DNA of 64,000 bases from an uncultured Litoreibacter sp. (GTDB lineage Bacteria; Pseudomonadota; Alphaproteobacteria; Rhodobacterales; Rhodobacteraceae): assembly GCA_947493265.1 (NCBI GenBank), contig CANLQL010000004.1, positions 186,001 through 250,000 of the forward strand. The letters run 5' to 3'. Below the pieces are notes generated by a model, which did no database searches, was not told the origin of the DNA, and was given only the letters and a program-made list of their open reading frames with translations. Within the stretch, counting starts at the first letter, position 1. The number at the start of each line of letters is the position of its first letter. A program made the translations under genes and the position numbers. Positions 30,858-41,769 of this stretch are shown piece by piece.

Positions 30858-31493
30858 CTAGGCCAAGCTTGGCAAATAGTCGCGCTGTTGAACCATTGGA
30901 TAGCGGACAGCCGGGAAAGCTTTTGCAGATTTCTTGCGAAGCTCCGGAAAGCGGCGCACCATTTCGGTGCGCGCATCTTCATCAACCCGCGCAACCGCTG
31001 ATCCGCTTGGCAAAAAGGATGCGACGGGAAGACCACTGGCCACGATGATTTCATGCTGGTCGAAGACGAAGTTATAAAACGTCTCATGGTCGGTATCGCG
31101 GTTGTAAAAACTTGCATCATTGGTGCCTGCAAGCGCACGTGCTTCAACCAAGCCACCCGGGCCTTCAAAGTCGCCAACCAGCTGATAGCCCGGCACCAGA
31201 ACGTGATGTCCGGGCGCAAGTGTCAGGGGGCGCTGCGGCATCATTGGACCAACGGCACGTGCGTTCAATGTCACCGGTGCGTTGGATGCTTTGGCGACAA
31301 TTTCACAAAGATCGATCTTGCGACGCCAGATGACTTGCACAGGGCGCAGCCCATTGTCGCGCGTTACGATCAAATCACCCGGACGGATGGAATCGGCCCG
31401 ACGCGGCCCACATGGTGTGCGCAACAAAGCATTTCCGCTGATCCCCGTTAACGGTGCAACCGCCGGTTTTTCAATCTTTTTAATGTAGCTCAT
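30858..31493 (-). CDS. Stand-alone Hint (Hedgehog/intein)-like domain protein
   Basis: RPGDLIVTRDNGLRPVQVIWRRK, LAPGHHVLVPGYQL, FVFDQHEIIVASGLPVASFLPSG. Confidence 0.75.
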   Translation of the reverse strand: MSYIKKIEKPAVAPLTGISGNALLRTPCGPRRADSIRPGDLIVTRDNGLRPVQVIWRRKIDLCEIVAKASNAPVTLNARAVGPMMPQRPLTLAPGHHVLVPGYQLVGDFEGPGGLVEARALAGTNDASFYNRDTDHETFYNFVFDQHEIIVASGLPVASFLPSGSAVARVDEDARTEMVRRFPELRKKSAKAFPAVRYPMVQQRDYLPSLA

Positions 31494-31667
31494 ATCTCAG
31501 TCCCCTCGACTTCGCTGAGGTTAAGAAACCACCAGAGTCTGGCACAAGTTGGGAAAGATCGTGCCGATTTGGGAAACAATAAGGCAGACATAGTTAAGCC
31601 TGCGTTTAGGGTTGCGGGGCCATTTGACCGCGCAACTCCTAAAGTTTTAAGCAAATTTTATGGGTGC

Positions 31668-34163
31668 TTACCCGTCGATGCGGATCACAGCGTTTGTTGG
31701 ATCATAGGGGCTGTCTTCCGTCACGACCGCATCCCAAAGCTTGCGCTGCATCCGCACTTTCAGCTTTGTTCCGGGCGTTGCCAATTCAGGTGTGACATAT
31801 CCCATCCCGATGCTTTTGCCGAAAGCCACGGAATATCCGCCTGATGTCAAACGCCCGACCTTGGTATCGCCATCATACAAGGCTTCCCTGCCCCAAGGGT
31901 CCGCGTCGTCCGGCCCGTCGATCAACAGGGTCACGCATTTGGACCGAATGCCCAGCGCTTCCATTGCAGCTTTCCCGCGGAAGTCTTTCGACAAGTCCAC
32001 AAAGCGCGGCAGATCCGCTTCCAAAGGTGTTGCGTCACGTCCCAACTCTGTCCCGAAGGCACGATAGGACTTTTCCTGACGCAGCCAGTTTTGCGCGCGC
32101 GCGCCAACCAGTTTGAGCCCAAGCGGTTCCCCAGCTTTTTCAAGCAGGTCAAACAGGTAGTTTTGCATCTCCATCGGATGGTGAAGTTCCCAACCCAGCT
32201 CTCCGGTATAAGCAACCCGGATTGCATTGACCGGGCACATGCCCAACTCGATCCGCTTGGCGGATAGCCACGGGAAGCGCTTGTTTGACAAAGCGGTTTC
32301 GGGATCGGCGTCTTTGATCACAGCCTTCAACAGATCGCGCGACTTGGGACCGGCAATCGCGAAGACCCCGTGTTGCGATGTGCAATCATCCAGCCACATC
32401 GGGCCAAACTCTGGGACCATGTCGTTGATTGATTTCGCAAGGAAGTCGCTGTCATAGGCCTGCCAGGCCCCGGCGCTGACAAGATAGAATGTATCTTCGG
32501 ACAGGCGCACGATTGTGTATTCTGTCCGTGTCGTGCCCGCTTCTGTCAACGCATAGGTCAGGTTGATCCGACCCACTTTTGGCAGTTTGTTAGTGGTGAA
32601 CCAGTTCAAAAACGCTTCGGCGCCCGGGCCGCGCAATTTGTGCTTGGTAAATGCTGTCGCGTCGATCAGGCCGACGCCTTCGCGGATCGCCTTGGCCTCA
32701 TCATGGGCATATTGCCACCACGCACCGCGCCGGAAGCTGCGTCCGTCGTGATCAAAGTTCTCTGGCGCATCAAGCGGGCCGAAATAATTGGGGCGTTCCC
32801 ACCCATTCACGCAGCCAAACTGCGCGCCACGGGCTTTCATCCGATCATAGCTGGGTGCGGTTTTCAGAGGACGACAAGCAGGACGCTCTTCATCAGGGTG
32901 GTGCAGGATATAGACGTGGTCGTAGCATTCCTCGTTCTTGCGCGCGGCGTATTCCGTCGTCATCCAGCTGCCGTAGCGTTTCGGATCAAGGGAGGCCATG
33001 TCGATCTCGGCCTCGCCCTCGACCATCATCTGCGCCAGATAGTGCCCGGTGCCACCGGCAGCAGTGATCCCGAAGGAGAACCCTTCCGCCAGCCACATAT
33101 TGCGCAGTCCCGGTGCAGGACCGACCAGCGGATTGCCGTCTGGCGTATAGCAAATAGGACCATTGAAATCGTCTTTCAGACCGCTTTCCTCGCAGGATGG
33201 GACGCGGTGGATCATCGCGAGATATTGTTCCTCGATCCGTTCCAGATCCAACTGGAACAGATCGGCGCGGAAACTGTCTGGCACACCATATTCAAACCGC
33301 GCGGGCGCATTCTTCTCGTAGACCCCCAAAATCCAGCCGCCGCGTTCTTCGCGCACATAGGATTGCGCGTCTGCGTCGCGGATGACGGGGTGTTCGGGGT
33401 TGGTTTTCCGAAACTCGACCAACGCCGGGTCCTGATCCATGACGATGAACTGATGCTCGACCGGGATCGCTGGGATCTTGATCTTCAGAAGCTCTGCTGT
33501 GCGCTGCGCGTGGTTGCCGGTGGCTGTGACGACATGTTCTGCCGTTATCACTGTCTGTTCGTCGGAAGCAACAAGATTGCCACCTTTTTCCACCATCTTG
33601 GTGCAGGTCACACGCCATTCTGAGCCGGTCCATTCATAGCCATCAACCTGCCATTTACGCTCAATCGAAACACTGCGTTGACGGGCACCTTTGGCCATCG
33701 CCATGGTGACATCTGCGGGGTTAATATAACCATCTGTTGGATGATAAATCGCGCCTTCAAGATCGTCTGTGCGGATCAGTGGCCAGCGTTCTTTGATCTG
33801 GTCAGGGGTCATCCAGTCAAATGGTACGCCCACAGTTTCTGCCGTCGTCGCGTATAGCATGTATTCATCCATACGCGCTTTCGTCTGGGCCATCCGCAGG
33901 TTGCCACAAACCGAGAAACCCGCGTTCAGGCCAGTTTCGTCCTCAAGCGTTTTGTAAAACCGGATCGAATAGTCATGAATATGCGTCGTGGCATAGCTCA
34001 TGTTGAAATACGGCAAGAGCCCAGCAGCATGCCAGGTCGAGCCCGAGGTCAACTCATCCCGCTCCAAAAGCATCGTATCCCATCCCGCCTTACCCAAATG
34101 GTAGGCAATCGACGTGCCGACAGCGCCACCGCCAACAACAAGTGCTTTTACGTGCGTTTTCAT
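31668..34163 (-). CDS. FAD-dependent oxidoreductase with GcvT domain (dimethylglycine/sarcosine dehydrogenase family)
   Basis: VVGGGAVGTSIAYHLGKAGW, GSTWHAAGLL, C-terminal GELGWELHHP GcvT region; 831 aa. Confidence 0.9.
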   Translation of the reverse strand: MKTHVKALVVGGGAVGTSIAYHLGKAGWDTMLLERDELTSGSTWHAAGLLPYFNMSYATTHIHDYSIRFYKTLEDETGLNAGFSVCGNLRMAQTKARMDEYMLYATTAETVGVPFDWMTPDQIKERWPLIRTDDLEGAIYHPTDGYINPADVTMAMAKGARQRSVSIERKWQVDGYEWTGSEWRVTCTKMVEKGGNLVASDEQTVITAEHVVTATGNHAQRTAELLKIKIPAIPVEHQFIVMDQDPALVEFRKTNPEHPVIRDADAQSYVREERGGWILGVYEKNAPARFEYGVPDSFRADLFQLDLERIEEQYLAMIHRVPSCEESGLKDDFNGPICYTPDGNPLVGPAPGLRNMWLAEGFSFGITAAGGTGHYLAQMMVEGEAEIDMASLDPKRYGSWMTTEYAARKNEECYDHVYILHHPDEERPACRPLKTAPSYDRMKARGAQFGCVNGWERPNYFGPLDAPENFDHDGRSFRRGAWWQYAHDEAKAIREGVGLIDATAFTKHKLRGPGAEAFLNWFTTNKLPKVGRINLTYALTEAGTTRTEYTIVRLSEDTFYLVSAGAWQAYDSDFLAKSINDMVPEFGPMWLDDCTSQHGVFAIAGPKSRDLLKAVIKDADPETALSNKRFPWLSAKRIELGMCPVNAIRVAYTGELGWELHHPMEMQNYLFDLLEKAGEPLGLKLVGARAQNWLRQEKSYRAFGTELGRDATPLEADLPRFVDLSKDFRGKAAMEALGIRSKCVTLLIDGPDDADPWGREALYDGDTKVGRLTSGGYSVAFGKSIGMGYVTPELATPGTKLKVRMQRKLWDAVVTEDSPYDPTNAVIRIDG

Positions 34164-34318
34164 GAGCATTCCCTCTCTCGTGCTGGCCTTTTCTAGCAAA
34201 CCAGTTGGAAGAAAGTTCACATCATTCGACGCAAATAGAACCGTTTCCGACAACCAAGCGGCGCGAGTGTCGAAATTGGCGGGAATAAACGACGCGAAAA
34301 GCGCGACTGAAGGCTTGG

Positions 34319-34912
34319 TCAGCCCTCGATTGGGTCACTGTCTGGACGAACTTCGGGCAACTCAAGCGCGATGGTGAATTGCGGCAAATCAAACAAGTTG
34401 TGCAGTTCCGCCAGGTCGCGATCCGTAAATTCGGTAAAGCGCAGAAGAGTGTCCTGTTCCGTCAGCGCAAAACGTCTTGCACTTTCAACGGCTTGTGCAT
34501 TTTCCTGAACCCTGTGAAGCTGACCGACAAGCACATCCAACGCAAAGATATAGTTGGAGACGTAGGACTGCGCGGACCCAGGTAGTGCCCGGTCCATTTC
34601 CACGCGACTCAGCAATTCAGGTTCTGGATGGTCCAGCAATTGTGCCATGCGATGCTTGGAAGTTGCTTTTGGCAAAGGCGAAGACCACGATTGCGGTCCG
34701 GCGATTTCTTCCAAAGTGCCTTCAAGGATATCTAGAAACCTTTTGGGCTTGGATTGCGGCGCCCCTTCCAATTGCAGTTCAAGGCGATAAGGCGCGTCGG
34801 GACGGGCTTCTACTTCAACAAGTTGCTTGTCCGCCATCCCGGTAAATCCTGGGGACGCAAAGCTAAATGCCAGCAGCGTGCTGCCGAAAATCATACTCAA
34901 AGACCATTTCAT
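34319..34912 (-). CDS. Hypothetical exported protein
   Basis: Signal-like N-terminus MKWSLSMIFGSTLLAFSFASPGFTGMA; no family recognised. Confidence 0.55.
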   Translation of the reverse strand: MKWSLSMIFGSTLLAFSFASPGFTGMADKQLVEVEARPDAPYRLELQLEGAPQSKPKRFLDILEGTLEEIAGPQSWSSPLPKATSKHRMAQLLDHPEPELLSRVEMDRALPGSAQSYVSNYIFALDVLVGQLHRVQENAQAVESARRFALTEQDTLLRFTEFTDRDLAELHNLFDLPQFTIALELPEVRPDSDPIEG

Positions 34913-34974
34913 CGCTGGAAGGTCTCATAATTCGCGCAAAAATTCCAGTTCACACACTGTTGCCAATTTGGCGA

Positions 34975-35961
34975 CTAAAGCATTCCGGGGACAACCTGAT
35001 CGGGTGGCCTGTGGCCATCTGCGAAGGTTTTGATGTTCAGAAGGACCTTCTCCCCCATTTCGATCCTTCCCTCCAACGTCGCCGACCCCATATGGGGCAG
35101 CAGCACAACATTGGAAAGCGCACGCAATCTGGGGTTCACCTCTGTGCCATGCTCGAAGACGTCCAGACCTGCGCCCGACAGCTCTCCGGCGCGCAGCATC
35201 CGGGTCAGGGCATTTTCGTCGATGACCTCTCCACGGGAGGTGTTCACGATCACCGCAGATGGCTTCATCAGCTTCAACCGCCGCGCGTTCATCAGGTGAT
35301 AGGTCGAAGGTGTATGCGGGCAGTTGACCGACACCACATCCATTCGAGCCACCATCTGATCCAAGCTTTCCCAATAGGTTGCCTCAAGATCTTCTTCGAT
35401 GCCTTTATGGACCGGGGTACGGTTGTGGTAATGCACCTGCATCCCAAAAACTTTCGCGCGCCGTGCAACGGCCTGGCCGATGCGACCCATGCCCAAAATG
35501 CCAAGACGGCGGCCAGAAATGCGACCCCCCATCAACGCGGTTGGGGACCATCCTTCCCAATCCCCTGACTGCATCTTGGCCAACCCTTCCGGGATGCGCC
35601 GGGTCACGGCCAGAATCAGCGCCAGCGTCATATCGGCCGTATCGTCGGTCAGAACATCGGATGTGTTGGACACCAGAATGCCCCGCTGGCGGGCCGTTTG
35701 GACATCGATATGATCGACGCCCGCCCCGTAATTCGCGATCAGTTTCAGCTTTTCACCTGCCTGACCCAAAAGTCCGGCGTCGATTTGATCGCCGATCGTT
35801 GGCACCAAGACGTCTGCGGTTTTGGCAGCTTCGATCAGTTCCGATTTGGTCATCGGCGTGTCATCTTCGCGCAACGAAACGTCGAAAAGCTCGGACATTC
35901 GCGTCTCGACGGCTTCGGGCAGGCGTCGCGTGACAACAACACTTAGCTTGCGATACGGCAT
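34975..35961 (-). CDS. D-isomer-specific 2-hydroxyacid dehydrogenase (glyoxylate/hydroxypyruvate reductase-like)
   Basis: GRRLGILGMGRIGQAVARRA, VNTSRGEVIDENAL, LLPHMGSAT. Confidence 0.9.
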   Translation of the reverse strand: MPYRKLSVVVTRRLPEAVETRMSELFDVSLREDDTPMTKSELIEAAKTADVLVPTIGDQIDAGLLGQAGEKLKLIANYGAGVDHIDVQTARQRGILVSNTSDVLTDDTADMTLALILAVTRRIPEGLAKMQSGDWEGWSPTALMGGRISGRRLGILGMGRIGQAVARRAKVFGMQVHYHNRTPVHKGIEEDLEATYWESLDQMVARMDVVSVNCPHTPSTYHLMNARRLKLMKPSAVIVNTSRGEVIDENALTRMLRAGELSGAGLDVFEHGTEVNPRLRALSNVVLLPHMGSATLEGRIEMGEKVLLNIKTFADGHRPPDQVVPGML

Positions 35962-36074
35962 CCACATCTCCCAAAGCACTGGAATTTCCGCTTCCATAGT
36001 GGCAACATCCCGACCAAAGGGGCAAGTCACAAAAGCCCTAAATTAAGAGCAAACGCAGTAAATACAGGTCGCCT

Positions 36075-36569
36075 ATGTTCCGCGCATTGATTGTCGCCGC
36101 CGCCTTGGTGGTTTCCCAAGTTGTTTCGGTCGCCGCATCCGAGCGCGGTCCCGAGACGAATTTACCAATTCCGCGCTTCGTGTCGATGAAAGCCGCTGAA
36201 GGGAACGTGCGCCGTGGACCTAGCCTAAGCCACAGAATTGATTGGGTTTTCAAGCATCGCTATATGCCGCTGCAAATCGTTGCAGAATATGGGAACTGGC
36301 GGCGCGTGATTGACCGCGAAGGGGCTGGTGGCTGGATGCACTACACACTCTTGTCAGGTGTGCGCACAGTTCGGGTCGATACGGATATGGTCGAATTGCA
36401 TAAACTGCCCGATGTGACGTCGCCAATCTCGGCCAAGACCGAACGCGGTGTGATCGCACGGCTGGGCCGCTGCGACACAACCTGGTGCCAGATTACCGCC
36501 AACGGCTCAAAGGGATGGGCGCGCCGGGATGACCTTTGGGGTCTGATGCCCGGCGAAGTTCGCGAATAG
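36075..36569 (+). CDS. Periplasmic SH3-domain protein
   Basis: Signal peptide; GNVRRGPSLSHRIDWVFKHRYMPLQIVAEYGNWRRV; second SH3-like repeat. Confidence 0.8.
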   Translation: MFRALIVAAALVVSQVVSVAASERGPETNLPIPRFVSMKAAEGNVRRGPSLSHRIDWVFKHRYMPLQIVAEYGNWRRVIDREGAGGWMHYTLLSGVRTVRVDTDMVELHKLPDVTSPISAKTERGVIARLGRCDTTWCQITANGSKGWARRDDLWGLMPGEVRE

Positions 36570-36571
36570 TC

Positions 36572-38602
36572 TTAGGCGACCTTGTCCAGCCCGCGCCCTT
36601 TCAGAAGCGCTTCAACACCCGGCAATCTGCCGCGAAATTCGGTGTAAAGCACATCTGCTTCGCGGGACCCGCCAGTCGACAGAATATGGTCCTCTAGCCG
36701 CTGCGCAGTGTCTGGATCAAACGCGCCGCCGGCTTCCTCAAAAGCTGCGAACGCGTCGGCATCCATCACCTCGGACCACATGTAGCTGTAATACGCGCTC
36801 GAATAGCCATCACCGGCAAACACATGCGCAAAGTGAGGGGTCGCGTGGCGCATCCGGATCGCGTGGGGCATCCCCAGATCCGCAAGCACTTTCGCTTGCT
36901 TCGCCATAGGGTCAGCCGGTGCCGGTCCATTGTGGAATTCCAAGTCAACCAAGGCAGAGGCCACGTATTCAACGGTCGCAAATCCTTGGTCATAGGTGGC
37001 GGCCGCCAACATTTTGTCCAGCAGGTCCTGCGGCATGGCTTCACCCGTTTCGGCATGCAAAGCGTGTTTTTGCAAGACTTCCGGAACTTCCAACCAGTGT
37101 TCGAAAAGCTGGCTTGGCAACTCAACGAAATCGCGGGCAACCGAGGTGCCGGAAATCGTCTCATAGGTGACGTCGCTGAGCATCTGGTGCAGGGCGTGTC
37201 CGAACTCATGAAACAGTGTGCGAGCATCATCATAGGACAACAGCGCCGGTTGGCCCGCTGCGGGTTTGGCAAAGTTACACACGTTGATCACATGCGGACG
37301 AATGTCACCGCCCAGCTTTTGTTGCGCGCGCAATGCGGAACACCAAGCGCCTGAACGTTTGCCACCCCGGGCAAAGTAATCCCCAATGAAAACAGCGATA
37401 TGTTTCCCGTTTCGGGTGATTTCCCAAGCCCGCGCATCCGGGTGGTGAAGATCAACATCCAACGGTTTTGCTTGCAGGCCAAACAGACGATGCGCGCAAT
37501 CAAATGCGGCGTCGATCATGTTATCGAGCTGCAGATACGGTTTGAGCGCCGTTTCTTCGAGATCATGTTCAGCAGCCCGCCGCTTCTCAGAATAATACCG
37601 CCAGTCCCACGCTTCCAGGTCGCCGTTGACACCGTCCGCGTGCATCATCTTCGTCAGCTTTTCGGCGTCTAGGTCAGCTTGCGCTTTCGCGGGCTCCCAA
37701 ACTTGCAACAACAACTCCCGGACGGCTTGCGGGGTTTTAGCCATTTCTGTTTCCAGCTTGTATGCCGCAAAATCCGGGTAACCTAGAAGATGCGCTCGTT
37801 CTTCCCGCAGGGCCAATGTTTCGGTTGCGATATCGCGGTTGTCTGTTTCCCCACCATTCGCACCACGGGCTGTCCAGGCCAAGTAAGCCTTTTCGCGCAA
37901 ATCGCGGCGCGGTGAGAACTGCAGGAACGGAACAATCAATGACCGCGACAATGTCACGACGTGACCGTCAATATCCTTTTCTTCGGCGGCAGATTTGGCC
38001 GTCGCAATCACGAAGTCCGGAAGTCCTTCCAGATCATCCTCGGCCAGCTCCATGAACCAGCCCCGCTCATCGGCCAGTAGGTTTTGAGTAAATTGCGTCC
38101 CCAAGACGGCCAGGCGTTCCTTGACCTCTTTCAAACGTTCGTAATCAGCCCCTTCAAGCTGTGCGCCAGCGCGGACAAATCCACGGCGGTGCAGTTCCAA
38201 AACGCGAAGCTGCTCTGGATTTAGACCCAGTGTTTCGCGGTCTTTCCAAAGCGCCTCCACGCGGGCGAAAAGCGCCCGGTTCATCATCACTTCGGAGCCC
38301 CAGGCTGCCAGTTTCGGCGAAAATTCCCGTTGCAGTTCTTCCCGCGCGGGCGTGCTGTCCACGCCTGCCAGCGTGTAAAACGGGCTAAGCACCTTGTGCA
38401 TATCTTCGCCCATCAGCTCGAGTGCTTCGATGGTGTTGGAAAAGGTTGGCGCATCCGGGTTTTCGGTGATCGCAGTCAGTTCTGCGCGCGCCGTTGCCAG
38501 CGCCTTTTCGAAACCGGCCGCAAAGTGGGCATCCTTGATGTCGGCGAAAGGCGGCAGTTCAAACGGAGTATTCCAAGCGGTCAAGAGCGGGTTGGTCATC
38601 AA
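36572..38602 (-). CDS. M3-family oligopeptidase (Dcp/PrlC-like)
   Basis: Zinc-binding TLFHEFGHALHQML. Confidence 0.93.
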   Translation of the reverse strand: MMTNPLLTAWNTPFELPPFADIKDAHFAAGFEKALATARAELTAITENPDAPTFSNTIEALELMGEDMHKVLSPFYTLAGVDSTPAREELQREFSPKLAAWGSEVMMNRALFARVEALWKDRETLGLNPEQLRVLELHRRGFVRAGAQLEGADYERLKEVKERLAVLGTQFTQNLLADERGWFMELAEDDLEGLPDFVIATAKSAAEEKDIDGHVVTLSRSLIVPFLQFSPRRDLREKAYLAWTARGANGGETDNRDIATETLALREERAHLLGYPDFAAYKLETEMAKTPQAVRELLLQVWEPAKAQADLDAEKLTKMMHADGVNGDLEAWDWRYYSEKRRAAEHDLEETALKPYLQLDNMIDAAFDCAHRLFGLQAKPLDVDLHHPDARAWEITRNGKHIAVFIGDYFARGGKRSGAWCSALRAQQKLGGDIRPHVINVCNFAKPAAGQPALLSYDDARTLFHEFGHALHQMLSDVTYETISGTSVARDFVELPSQLFEHWLEVPEVLQKHALHAETGEAMPQDLLDKMLAAATYDQGFATVEYVASALVDLEFHNGPAPADPMAKQAKVLADLGMPHAIRMRHATPHFAHVFAGDGYSSAYYSYMWSEVMDADAFAAFEEAGGAFDPDTAQRLEDHILSTGGSREADVLYTEFRGRLPGVEALLKGRGLDKVA

Positions 38603-38702
38603 AGATCAGCCTTCCAATGGTCAGATACAAACACTGTGCTGCGGCCGCGTTGTGCGTCCAGTCAACTCGGCGTCAGAAACGTTTCCCACGTCGTCTGTGA
38701 GA

Positions 38703-38954
38703 TTATTTCTTTTTCGACTTCGGCTCCAGCGCTTCAATCCGCGCTTTCAGCGCTTCATTTTCTTCGCGGGCTTTTTGCGCCATTGCGCGAACCGCTTCAA
38801 ATTCATCGCGGGTGACAAAATCACGATCCGCCAGCCAGCGGTCCATCATGTTCTTCATAGCACCTTCGGCCTCTGATTTCGCGCCCTGAGCCACGCCCAT
38901 CGCGTTGGTCATCAATTGCGACATGTCGTCAAAGAACTTATTGCGTGTTTGCAT
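38703..38954 (-). CDS. ubiK: UbiK-family accessory factor (BMFP/YqiC)
   Basis: 83 aa with FEAVRAMAQKAREENEALKARIEALE coiled coil. Confidence 0.8.
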   Translation of the reverse strand: MQTRNKFFDDMSQLMTNAMGVAQGAKSEAEGAMKNMMDRWLADRDFVTRDEFEAVRAMAQKAREENEALKARIEALEPKSKKK

Positions 38955-39083
38955 CGGAATACCTCGCTTTGCTGGCCTCTATATGGGCATAACCCTGCCT
39001 GATCTCAAGGCCGTGAATGCCGCAGGGCGTAACGGACAGGTTTCTGCGTTGACTTCGCCGCGGCACCGTCGCACTCAAGGAAC

Positions 39084-39971
39084 ATGTTGATTGCGACCCT
39101 GCCCTTCCCCGATATTTCGCCCGAAATCTTTGCGATTGATATTGGCGGGTTCAGCTTCGCCCTCAGATGGTATGCTCTGGCTTATATCGTTGGGTTGATC
39201 ATCGCCTGGCGCATCGTCGTCGGACTGATCAAACGCCCTGCCCTTTGGCCATCAAACAAAGCTCCGATGGAACCAAACCAGCCAGAAGACCTTTTAACCT
39301 GGGTCATTTTGGGCGTTATTTTGGGTGGACGCCTTGGGTTCGTGCTTTTCTATCAACCTGGATACTACCTGAGCAATCCAGCCGATATCCTGAAGGTCTG
39401 GGAAGGCGGCATGGCGTTTCATGGCGGGTTCCTGGGCGTCGTTGCGGCAGTCGTTCTTTATTGTCGAAAGCACCAGTTGCCGCTTGTCAGTGTCGGCGAT
39501 GCGATTGCGGTTTCAGCGCCTACAGGTTTGTTTCTCGGGCGGATTGCAAATTTCACAAACGCGGAGCTTTGGGGCCGGCCCAGTGATCTTCCATGGGCGG
39601 TACAATTTCCCGGCCAAGCCGCACAGTTTTGCCCGGGTGTCGAAGGGATATGCGCCCGCCACCCATCTCAGCTTTATGAAGCGCTTTTGGAAGGGCTCCT
39701 ACTTGGGGTCGTTTTGTTGTGGATGGCTTACCGAAAAGGAGCGCTGAAGCAACCCGGACGCCTGATCGGTGTATTTCTGGCAGGCTACGGCGCGGCGCGT
39801 TTCTTCGTCGAATTCTTCCGGCAGGCCGACGCGCAGTTTATCACCGACACGAACCCGCTTGGATATGTGGTGTCGCTTGGTCCTGTGGGTCTGTCGATGG
39901 GGCAACTCCTCAGTTTGCCAATGTTGTTGCTGGGGCTCGCAATCATACTGCTATCACGCAAGAAAACATGA
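39084..39971 (+). CDS. lgt: Prolipoprotein diacylglyceryl transferase
   Basis: [53 protein letters not shown]. Confidence 0.96.
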   Translation: MLIATLPFPDISPEIFAIDIGGFSFALRWYALAYIVGLIIAWRIVVGLIKRPALWPSNKAPMEPNQPEDLLTWVILGVILGGRLGFVLFYQPGYYLSNPADILKVWEGGMAFHGGFLGVVAAVVLYCRKHQLPLVSVGDAIAVSAPTGLFLGRIANFTNAELWGRPSDLPWAVQFPGQAAQFCPGVEGICARHPSQLYEALLEGLLLGVVLLWMAYRKGALKQPGRLIGVFLAGYGAARFFVEFFRQADAQFITDTNPLGYVVSLGPVGLSMGQLLSLPMLLLGLAIILLSRKKT

Positions 39972-41020
39972 CCGACCTGGCCCGCCTGATAACGCGGCAA
40001 ATTCTTGAAACCGGGCCGATGAGCCTTGCGGAATACATGCAGCTTTGCTTGCTGCATCCTGAACATGGCTACTACGCCACCCGTGATCCGTTTGGGACCA
40101 GCGGGGATTTCGTAACCGCGCCAGAGATCAGTCAAATGTTTGGTGAATTGATGGGCCTGGCGTTGGGGCAGTCCTGGATTGATCAGGGGCGGCCATCAGA
40201 CGTTGTTCTGGCCGAACTTGGCCCCGGGCGCGGGACATTGATGCGCGATATGTGCCGCGCAATGTCCCAAATAGACGGGCTTGAGCCGAAAATATTCTTG
40301 GTGGAAGCCAGCGATACTCTGAAAGAAATACAAGCTGAAACGCTCAAAAATCACGACGTAACCTGGGTTGAGAACGCGGATGCCTTGCCAAATGCACCGC
40401 TTCTATTGATTGCAAACGAGTTTTTCGACGCACTTCCCATTCGACAATATGAACGTGCAGCGAAAGGCTGGTCAGAACGCCGAGTCTCGGTCGGTGACGG
40501 GCTTCAACTTGGTTTGACGGAACCACGTCAGGTTGAAGCTTTGGCAGGTCGGCTCGCAGATACCAAAACAGGTGATGTCGTTGAAATTTGCCCAGAGGCC
40601 GCACCGATTGTTCAGGCGATTTCAAATCGGATCGACACTCATGGCGGCGGGGCGATCCTGATCGATTACGGTGATTGGCGATCTTTGGGCGACACATTTC
40701 AGGCCGTCAAAGATCACACGTCTGTTTCCCCCTTCGATGTGCCAGGGACGGCTGATTTGACCGCTCATGTCGATTTTGAAGCGCTGAGCCGCGCTGCAAA
40801 TTGCGCTGTCAGCCAGATGACACCGCAAGGCGTCTTGCTGGAACGCCTCGGCATTGTTCAGCGTGCCCAAATTCTGGCCCGATCCCTTGAAGGTGACGCG
40901 TTGGAAAACCATATCGCCGCGTTCGAGCGCTTGACGCATCCTTCGAAAATGGGAAACTTATTCAAAGCTATTGCGTTGACCCCAAGATCTGCGCCTGAAA
41001 TGCCGGGATTTGTCTATTGA
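39968..41020 (+). CDS. SAM-dependent methyltransferase, MidA/NDUFAF7 family
   Basis: [46 protein letters not shown] overlap with lgt. Confidence 0.9.
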   Translation: MTDLARLITRQILETGPMSLAEYMQLCLLHPEHGYYATRDPFGTSGDFVTAPEISQMFGELMGLALGQSWIDQGRPSDVVLAELGPGRGTLMRDMCRAMSQIDGLEPKIFLVEASDTLKEIQAETLKNHDVTWVENADALPNAPLLLIANEFFDALPIRQYERAAKGWSERRVSVGDGLQLGLTEPRQVEALAGRLADTKTGDVVEICPEAAPIVQAISNRIDTHGGGAILIDYGDWRSLGDTFQAVKDHTSVSPFDVPGTADLTAHVDFEALSRAANCAVSQMTPQGVLLERLGIVQRAQILARSLEGDALENHIAAFERLTHPSKMGNLFKAIALTPRSAPEMPGFVY

Positions 41021-41769
41021 CGCTTGAGATAATCACCTCAGACAGTCTGGCCCCGTTTCATCACGGGTTTTTTACGCGTCGTGGCGGGGCGTCATCCGGG
41101 GTCTACGCTGGATTAAACTGCGGTTTCGGCTCCACTGATCAGCGGGAGGTCGTTGCAACCAACCGCGCCCGGGTCGCCCGCGCGATTGAGGTCGAAACTG
41201 GCAACCTCGTCTCGGTTCACCAACATCATTCCGCAGATGTCGTCACCGTCGAAGCGCCCTTTGAGACGGCCCCAAAAGCAGACGCAATGGTTACTGCAAC
41301 CCCAGGACTGGCACTGGGCATCCTGACCGCCGATTGTCAGCCAGTGCTGTTTGCCGACGCGGACGCGCATGTTGTCGGAGCGGCTCATGCCGGGTGGAGC
41401 GGCGCGATGTCAGGGGTGCTGGAAAATACGATCGACGCAATGATCGCCCTTGGCGCTAAACGCGACACGATCAAAGCCGTTATCGGCCCGTCGATCAGCC
41501 AGCCCTCATATGAAGTCGGCCAGGAATATTTCGAACGGTTCTTGGATGAAGACCCGGAAAACGCGCGGTTCTTCGCAAACGGATCAGGCGACAAGTTGCA
41601 ATTTGACTTGCCTGCCTACGGGTTGGCCAAATTGCGGGCAGCTGGTGTTTCGGCGGAATGGACCCGGCATTGCACCTACCGTGAACCCGAACGGTTCTAT
41701 TCTTACCGCCGATCCGTCCACAAGAAAGAGGCCGATTACGGACGGCTCATCTCGGTCATCCGGGCCTAG
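41017..41769 (+). CDS. pgeF: Peptidoglycan editing factor / polyphenol oxidase-family protein
   Basis: VHQHHSADVVTV, ADCQPVLFAD, GAAHAGWSG; TTG start overlapping upstream stop. Confidence 0.9.
   Translation: MTLEIITSDSLAPFHHGFFTRRGGASSGVYAGLNCGFGSTDQREVVATNRARVARAIEVETGNLVSVHQHHSADVVTVEAPFETAPKADAMVTATPGLALGILTADCQPVLFADADAHVVGAAHAGWSGAMSGVLENTIDAMIALGAKRDTIKAVIGPSISQPSYEVGQEYFERFLDEDPENARFFANGSGDKLQFDLPAYGLAKLRAAGVSAEWTRHCTYREPERFYSYRRSVHKKEADYGRLISVIRA

Noticed and set aside
32640-33623. 327-aa ORF on + strand
   Set aside because: Antisense shadow ORF of the dimethylglycine dehydrogenase-like gene
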